A DNA stretch of 64,000 bases from Epiperipatus broadwayi (Eukaryota > Onychophora > Udeonychophora > Euonychophora > Peripatidae): the NCBI GenBank assembly GCA_028023455.1, contig JAQFVV010000142.1, forward strand, positions 825,941-889,940. Direction: 5' to 3'. Shown piece after piece: positions 59,009-64,000 of the stretch; position 1 is the first letter of the stretch; each line of letters opens with the position of its first letter. The notes under the pieces were generated by a model, which worked only from the letters and a program-made list of their open reading frames with translations, was not told the origin of the DNA and ran no database searches. The position numbers were made by a program, and so were the translations under genes.

Positions 59009-61475
59009 TGTAAATATCGATGTCTATCTATATTTTAAAAATTATCATTTGTTATATAAAAAAAAAACCTCTTTGAGTTGATGTTTATATATGAAGTATT
59101 ATTATTGTTTATGGTTATTAGGTATAGTTATTGTTTGAAGTTATTATTTTATTTATATGTTGATGGTACATCGTTATGAATATTTAATTATTATAAATAA
59201 ATGAAGACATATAAATTGTTGATTATATAAAAAAATTATTTTATTTGCAGTGATTATTAAAAAAATGCAATATTATTATTTATGTATATTTTTAAAGCTG
59301 TCAAATAAATTTTCAATTTAATATTTTTTATATATATGCTTGATATTTTATTTTTTTTTAATGTTAATTGTTTAAAATAAAACGTGTAACAATGGTTTTC
59401 AAAACAGCATTTGCTAGCACGTGGAACAACAGCAACAACAAAAAGAGGAAGCCATTATTATTAAGATAGTAATAAAACCAACTGAAGGATAAAATTTTGT
59501 TGTACTTTGTGTCTTTGAAATTACCATTCTTCAGAATATTGGAATAAGATAGATTTCTATGGTAAATACATAAATCATGACAGGCTAATAGAGATATATC
59601 GCAGCCAAGAGGCTGCACCATTTTCTTTCATTTATTCCAAGGCAGTTTAAAAAGAAAAACTAGGCAAATTTCAATATATGTATTTCATCGCGTCTGAAGC
59701 CGAAATTTGACATAGCTATCTGGAATCTATAATGGTCAATCTAATAATAATCTGGAGGTAACTAGAATTAATATATTGGATTTAACATTTCAATTTATTT
59801 ATTTATTTTTCAAGGAAAGAAATTTTAGAAGGATAAAAATATACATACATCCAAGAATTGACAATTTTCTCTAACGTGATAGTTTCTTCACTTTAACTAG
59901 AATGCATTCTAATATTAAGCGGATAAAGAAATAAAACAATGGAATAAGTTGACTTTTGAAGGAAAATAGATGTGTGAACTTTGAAAGGTAGTAAAAAAAA
60001 CTTTATTAATATATATGTTTATATATATATATATACTTTTGAGATCGATATTCATTTTTTTTTTACTTTTATTTTTCATTATAAAAATATAACGTTTTAT
60101 AAATATTCAATTCAAGCGTCTTGTTTTCTAACAGCAATAAACGTTTAACAGGTGTCAAAATTAACACTTAAGTAATTTAAAATCTTAAAGTATGGCTTAT
60201 AAGTTTGGGTTGCATATGAGTTGTTATGTATATTTTAATAAGTAAATTTATATTCGCAAATGTTTATTATAAAAATTGTTTTATTATTAATTTATTTCTT
60301 TTTTTTTTTTTTTTTAACTTTATATAATGATTCTTATGCATACCAAAACAATAATTTATATATATTTGCTGTATATAATATTTTTTTATTTATTATTTTA
60401 AATATCTGAAAAATATAAATATGGATTTGTATTTATATTAATACCTACTTGTTAAGCACAGATATGTCTTTATTTATTTAATATATATACTTATTGCAAG
60501 TTTATATGTATATTTATTATTTGGGTTTGTATTTAAAACATTGATATTACCTAAAATTAAACCATAATATAAAAATAAAGGATGTACTATTTGTTTTATA
60601 AGTAATGCCTTTGTAATTTATTTGAAAGTGTATTAATATTTTATTATTATTTTTCTTTTAGTGCCAAAGTCATTATGAAATTAATTGAATTCACAATTTA
60701 ATAGAGGATAACTACGTATTTCACTTATTATTTAGTCTTTAAGTTACTTACACATATTATTAATTCATTGATATGTTTAGATATACATAAATTTACATAA
60801 TAGATGTGTATATTGGATTTAATAGAATTACCTTTGTTTCTGATATATATATTTGATTAGTTAGTTATATCAATCTTGAAAATAAATTATAAGGATAGAT
60901 CTCATTGCTCTATATGATTTTAAATTTATTTCATGTATAGCTAGTTGGAAGGGCATATAAACAATTTATTTAAATATAACTGGGATAATTTTGTCTTTCT
61001 TCATTTAAATTATACAATTTATTATATTAGGCTTTCTCAACAATTGGATTCATTTAGATTATATATATTCCATTACGTTTATCATCCAATGTTTAAAGCA
61101 TTATTTTCTTTTCATATATTGATGTTCCATTACATTTGAGATATAATATGTCTATATGATATATTGTCCATTACATTTGGCACCATAAACTGTTGGTCCC
61201 AGTTAACTGATGATTGTATAATGGAGTAAAAGTATGTTCCATTACATTTGGACGCCATAACGTAGTCAGCATAATATGTTTGTTTAATTATTCATTATAT
61301 TTGGTGTATCAAAGTTAGGGGCTTGGTTAACTAATAATTATTGTTACAAAAGTTCATATGTTTATTTTCATTTGAGATCATATATAAAGATACATTCCAT
61401 TATATTTGGCTTTCCCAATGTTTGGGGCCTTTTTTCTTCAATTTAAATGGAATGCAGCAAGTACATTCCATTACA
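59009..61475 (+). repeat. 3' LTR of the young element
   Basis: Near-identical to the 5' LTR. Seen differences: substitutions near 59970, 61095, 61298 and 61431, a T run longer by four near 60298, a T run longer by one near 59350, and one added base near 60763. Their sum accounts exactly for the 6-bp length difference. Confidence 0.9.
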
Positions 61476-61510
61476 ATATATATATGGAATACCAAGTACA
61501 TTCCATTACA
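61476..61510 (+). repeat. Extra copy of the LTR terminus just outside the element
   Basis: After an ATATATATAT run, GGAATACCAAGTACATTCCA and TTACA repeat the last 25 bp of the LTR (ending at 61510), again followed by ATATATATAT. Either the 3' LTR gained a terminal duplication, or the target already held a trace of an LTR end. Confidence 0.7.
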
Positions 61511-61619
61511 ATATATATATATTTACCAACTATAAGTGTCAAGTCATTGTAAAATCCAATATAGTTTTACAGTTTTATTTAGTGTGCCAATATTAAAAAC
61601 TAAAAATAATATAGATATT

Positions 61620-61862
61620 TTTTTTATTAGTGCTTTTATTTACTATAATTGTTTCTTCAACCACAAGTTTTTAGATTTAACTTGAAGTAAAAGCATGGAG
61701 AGGGAGCAGAAATTAATTAAGTCAATTCCTCTTTTTTATAACAAGGAATGACTTAATTAATTTATGAACATTCTATGCTTTTATTTCAAGTTAAATTTAA
61801 AAATTCCAATTGTGGTTGATTAAACAATTATTTTTTTTAGTGCACAGTAAATAAAAACATTT
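61620..61862. mobile_element. Foldback/MITE-like element, about 240 bp
   Basis: Arms of about 115 bp at 61620-61736 and 61745-61862 are inverted copies sharing TTTAGTGC, TTATTTACT, CAACCACAA, TTTAACTTGAA-TAAAAGCAT and TTAATTAAGTCA blocks, with a loop under 10 bp. No coding capacity. Confidence 0.7.
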
Positions 61863-64000
61863 AATATAAAAATATTCATTTTATAATTCTTTTAATTAGG
61901 TTTGAATTAAGTATAATAATGTTTTTTAAAAAAATGTTTTGTTTTAATAAAACAATTATTGACAGTTAAAGCTATATACAGGAAAAATTATATTTGTTGA
62001 AGATAAATTCAGTTTAATTATATTATTTTGCCACATAAGGGTTAATAGAGTAAGTGATAAATGACAGAACATTTTAAATGATAGATATAGGACAAATTAT
62101 ATGACTGCAATTAATTTCTTTCATTAGCTTCCAAAATATATAATAAAACAAAAAAAATTCTGTACATTAGTATAATATATAATAACATTGAATCATCAAT
62201 GAATACTATATGATAGTGCATTTACATTTTCATTCTGGCTAATTTCTGGATTTTCCTTTTGTCAGCAAAATTTTTGTTTCAAAGACAGTGTAATATAGTT
62301 ATGCATCCGGACAGCATTTAAATTCCATTTATTATTCAACTTAAAAACTTAAAATTTAGTGCATTCTAATGTTTTCCCCACACTACAATTTAAAAACAAA
62401 TAAGAATATCATCATTATTTACTAGTAGTTATTTCTAAACTCATGTAATATATTTTTAAATCAAACGAAATATACAACATATCTAAAAATAAAAGTAGTT
62501 ACAAATAATATACTATATGACAATAGATTTAAAATTTTTTTTTTGAAATAAGATATGAGTATGCATTTGGAATAAAGTGATGTATAAATAACTCTCTGCT
62601 GATGATGAAGATTTAGAGTACTTTTTGTATTTAAGTTAACAAAAAGCTTATAAAGAGATTGCTATGATTGCATACATTTTTTATTCTTTTAATACTTTAA
62701 CAGAAAAATATTCTACTGAAGAATTGGCAATTGACAACTTGAAATATAAGCTGTATCATCTTAAAATATCAGTTTGAAGCTGCTTTGATTTATTTATTTT
62801 TTATTACTGATGTTAATATATAATATAAAATATTAATTTGTATATTATTTTGTTCAATTTTTAAAAAAAAAATTAAAAGAAGTGTTTGAAAATATGAATT
62901 ACCTATTTCTAGCATCTTTAAATGAATGCGGTTTTTATTAAGACTTTCTTCATGAACCAACTATTATATGACTTTATAGTTCACTTTTAACATCTGCATT
63001 AAAAACTTACAATTTTCTGTGATTGTTTTATAATATCAACTTCATGTAAAACAAAAACTAGTCTGAGGAAAACAAGTTTTTTTTTGTAGAATTTAAGGGG
63101 GAAAAAAGCTTAATACTTCTTAAATAAAACCAAATTAGTTAAATTAGTTAATTTTCAAAGTAACATGCCACACTTTAATCAAAATTAGATTTTATTTATA
63201 CCATTTTTATCATTCTTGTATAATATAATTAAATTCTTTTAAAATCAAATTCATTCATAATTATAAATATAAATTCCTATGATCGTAAATGAGATCTTAA
63301 TAATAATTACTAGATTTTTAATGTAGTTTAGATTTGTTTAATATTCTTCTTATTAAAAAAAAGATTAACTATACTCACAGATTGAAATTATTACTACAGA
63401 AAATCCATAGATACAACTACTCCAGTGATATATAAAACGTTTTATTAAAATCAGGTTTTTAAAATAAATTTTTCAGTTTACAATTTTTGTTTTTGTCCAT
63501 TTCTATTTATATATTAATAATTATAATAATAATTCTATATTTAACTAAATTATAAGTTTGTGTAAAAATTACAGGGAAGTGTCAATAAATGATAATGCCC
63601 ACCCCCTTAATACTGAAAAGTTTTGAATAGAATAATTTTTATTTGATTCAAGTTTATTTTTTTCTTTTTACCAACTTTTCTAAACATATTAATTGATTAG
63701 TTACCAATTTCCTTCTCTTGAAATTTATTTTTATATTCATTTCTGAACACTCTGACAAAAATGATTTCAAACGATTAAAATTTCTAAATTTTTAAAACCA
63801 TATATTTTTGTACACTTTTAACAATAACACACTTTACTGAAAAAGAAACAAACCTTCTTGAAAATAATTATTAGTATCTTTCCATCTAAAAGCAATTTTA
63901 TTTTGACCTTTCTGGAGAAAATTTTTTTAATAGAAGTTGAGTCAAAAATGATAAAAATTGTTTATGTTGGAGCTGAATATGCACAATTATAAAAATGATT
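61863..64000. other. A+T-rich intergenic DNA
   Basis: No gene, RNA or clear repeat recognised to the end of the window. Confidence 0.45.

Larger units (their letters stand above)
51613..61475 (+). mobile_element. Young non-autonomous long-LTR element encoding a repeat-built protein
   Basis: Direct repeats of 2461 and 2467 bp (51613-54073, 59009-61475) begin TGTAA and end TTACA, a perfect 5-bp terminal inversion. A primer-binding site follows the left LTR by two bases and a purine-rich tract precedes the right one by three. ATAT flanks both outer ends, but the target is a TA tract, so duplication length is uncertain. By hand alignment the LTRs differ at four positions (all C/T or G/A) and in three short runs, so insertion is recent. 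The 4.9-kb interior holds a 1.6-kb leader and one long plus-strand frame, and lacks any reverse transcriptase, integrase, protease or zinc-knuckle motif. It must be moved by enzymes from elsewhere if it moves at all. Confidence 0.85.

Overview
The window is extremely A+T-rich eukaryotic DNA, with many (TA)n tracts, tri- and tetranucleotide microsatellites and small foldback elements, and no compact gene order, operons, rRNA or intact tRNA genes. Remnants of Penelope-like elements (PLEs) with GIY-YIG domains, RTE-type LINEs, tRNA-derived SINEs and hammerhead-ribozyme repeats point to an invertebrate animal with an A+T-rich, repeat-laden nuclear genome. I cannot name the species. No intact, recognisable host gene is present. 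The only host-gene candidate is a small TATA-promoted first exon on the minus strand near 41.7 kb.

Layout. 0.6-2.3 kb: decayed LINE pieces in both orientations. 7.43-8.80 kb: an array of about 453-bp units, each with a hammerhead-like motif, the whole insertion flanked by a 12-bp target duplication (retrozyme-like). 9.6-10.0 kb: compound microsatellite. 10.4-12.5 kb: two foldback elements. 14.7-15.9 kb: minus-strand LINE remnants. 19.4-19.9 kb: an LTR-tail-like stretch. 23.9-24.3 kb: long tetranucleotide array. 27.3-28.0 kb: 3' end of an RTE LINE with its (TGA)n tail. 28.85-40.88 kb: an old LTR element with very long LTRs; its 5' LTR received a PLE and a MITE that are absent from the 3' LTR. 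41.6-42.0 kb: candidate promoter and exon. 43.9-48.7 kb: dispersed palindromic repeats, a SINE, a foldback with hammerhead motifs, and a PLE with inverted pseudo-LTRs. 50.98-51.48 kb: a third PLE remnant. 51.61-61.48 kb: a young LTR element. 61.6-61.9 kb: a last foldback.

The most interesting object is the 9.86-kb young element. Two 2.46-kb LTRs, differing by only four substitutions and three short length changes in a hand alignment, bound an internal region with a tRNA-type primer-binding site and a polypurine tract. In place of gag and pol, the internal region encodes one long, repeat-built protein of about 885 residues rich in Lys, Glu and Ile, which continues after two frame changes to about 1,030 residues. 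I see no reverse transcriptase, integrase or protease. The last 400 bp of each LTR carry about seven copies of a motif that copies the LTR/primer-site junction itself. The old element at 28.85 kb has the same architecture and a related primer site, and the 19.4-kb stretch shows the same periodic motif. I read these as one undescribed family of non-autonomous long-LTR elements.

A second theme is self-cleaving RNA. Hammerhead-like cores occur in the 7.4-8.8 kb array, in the 47.5-kb foldback, next to all three PLEs and possibly in the SINE at 46.7 kb. This fits the known association of hammerhead ribozymes with PLEs and retrozymes in animals.
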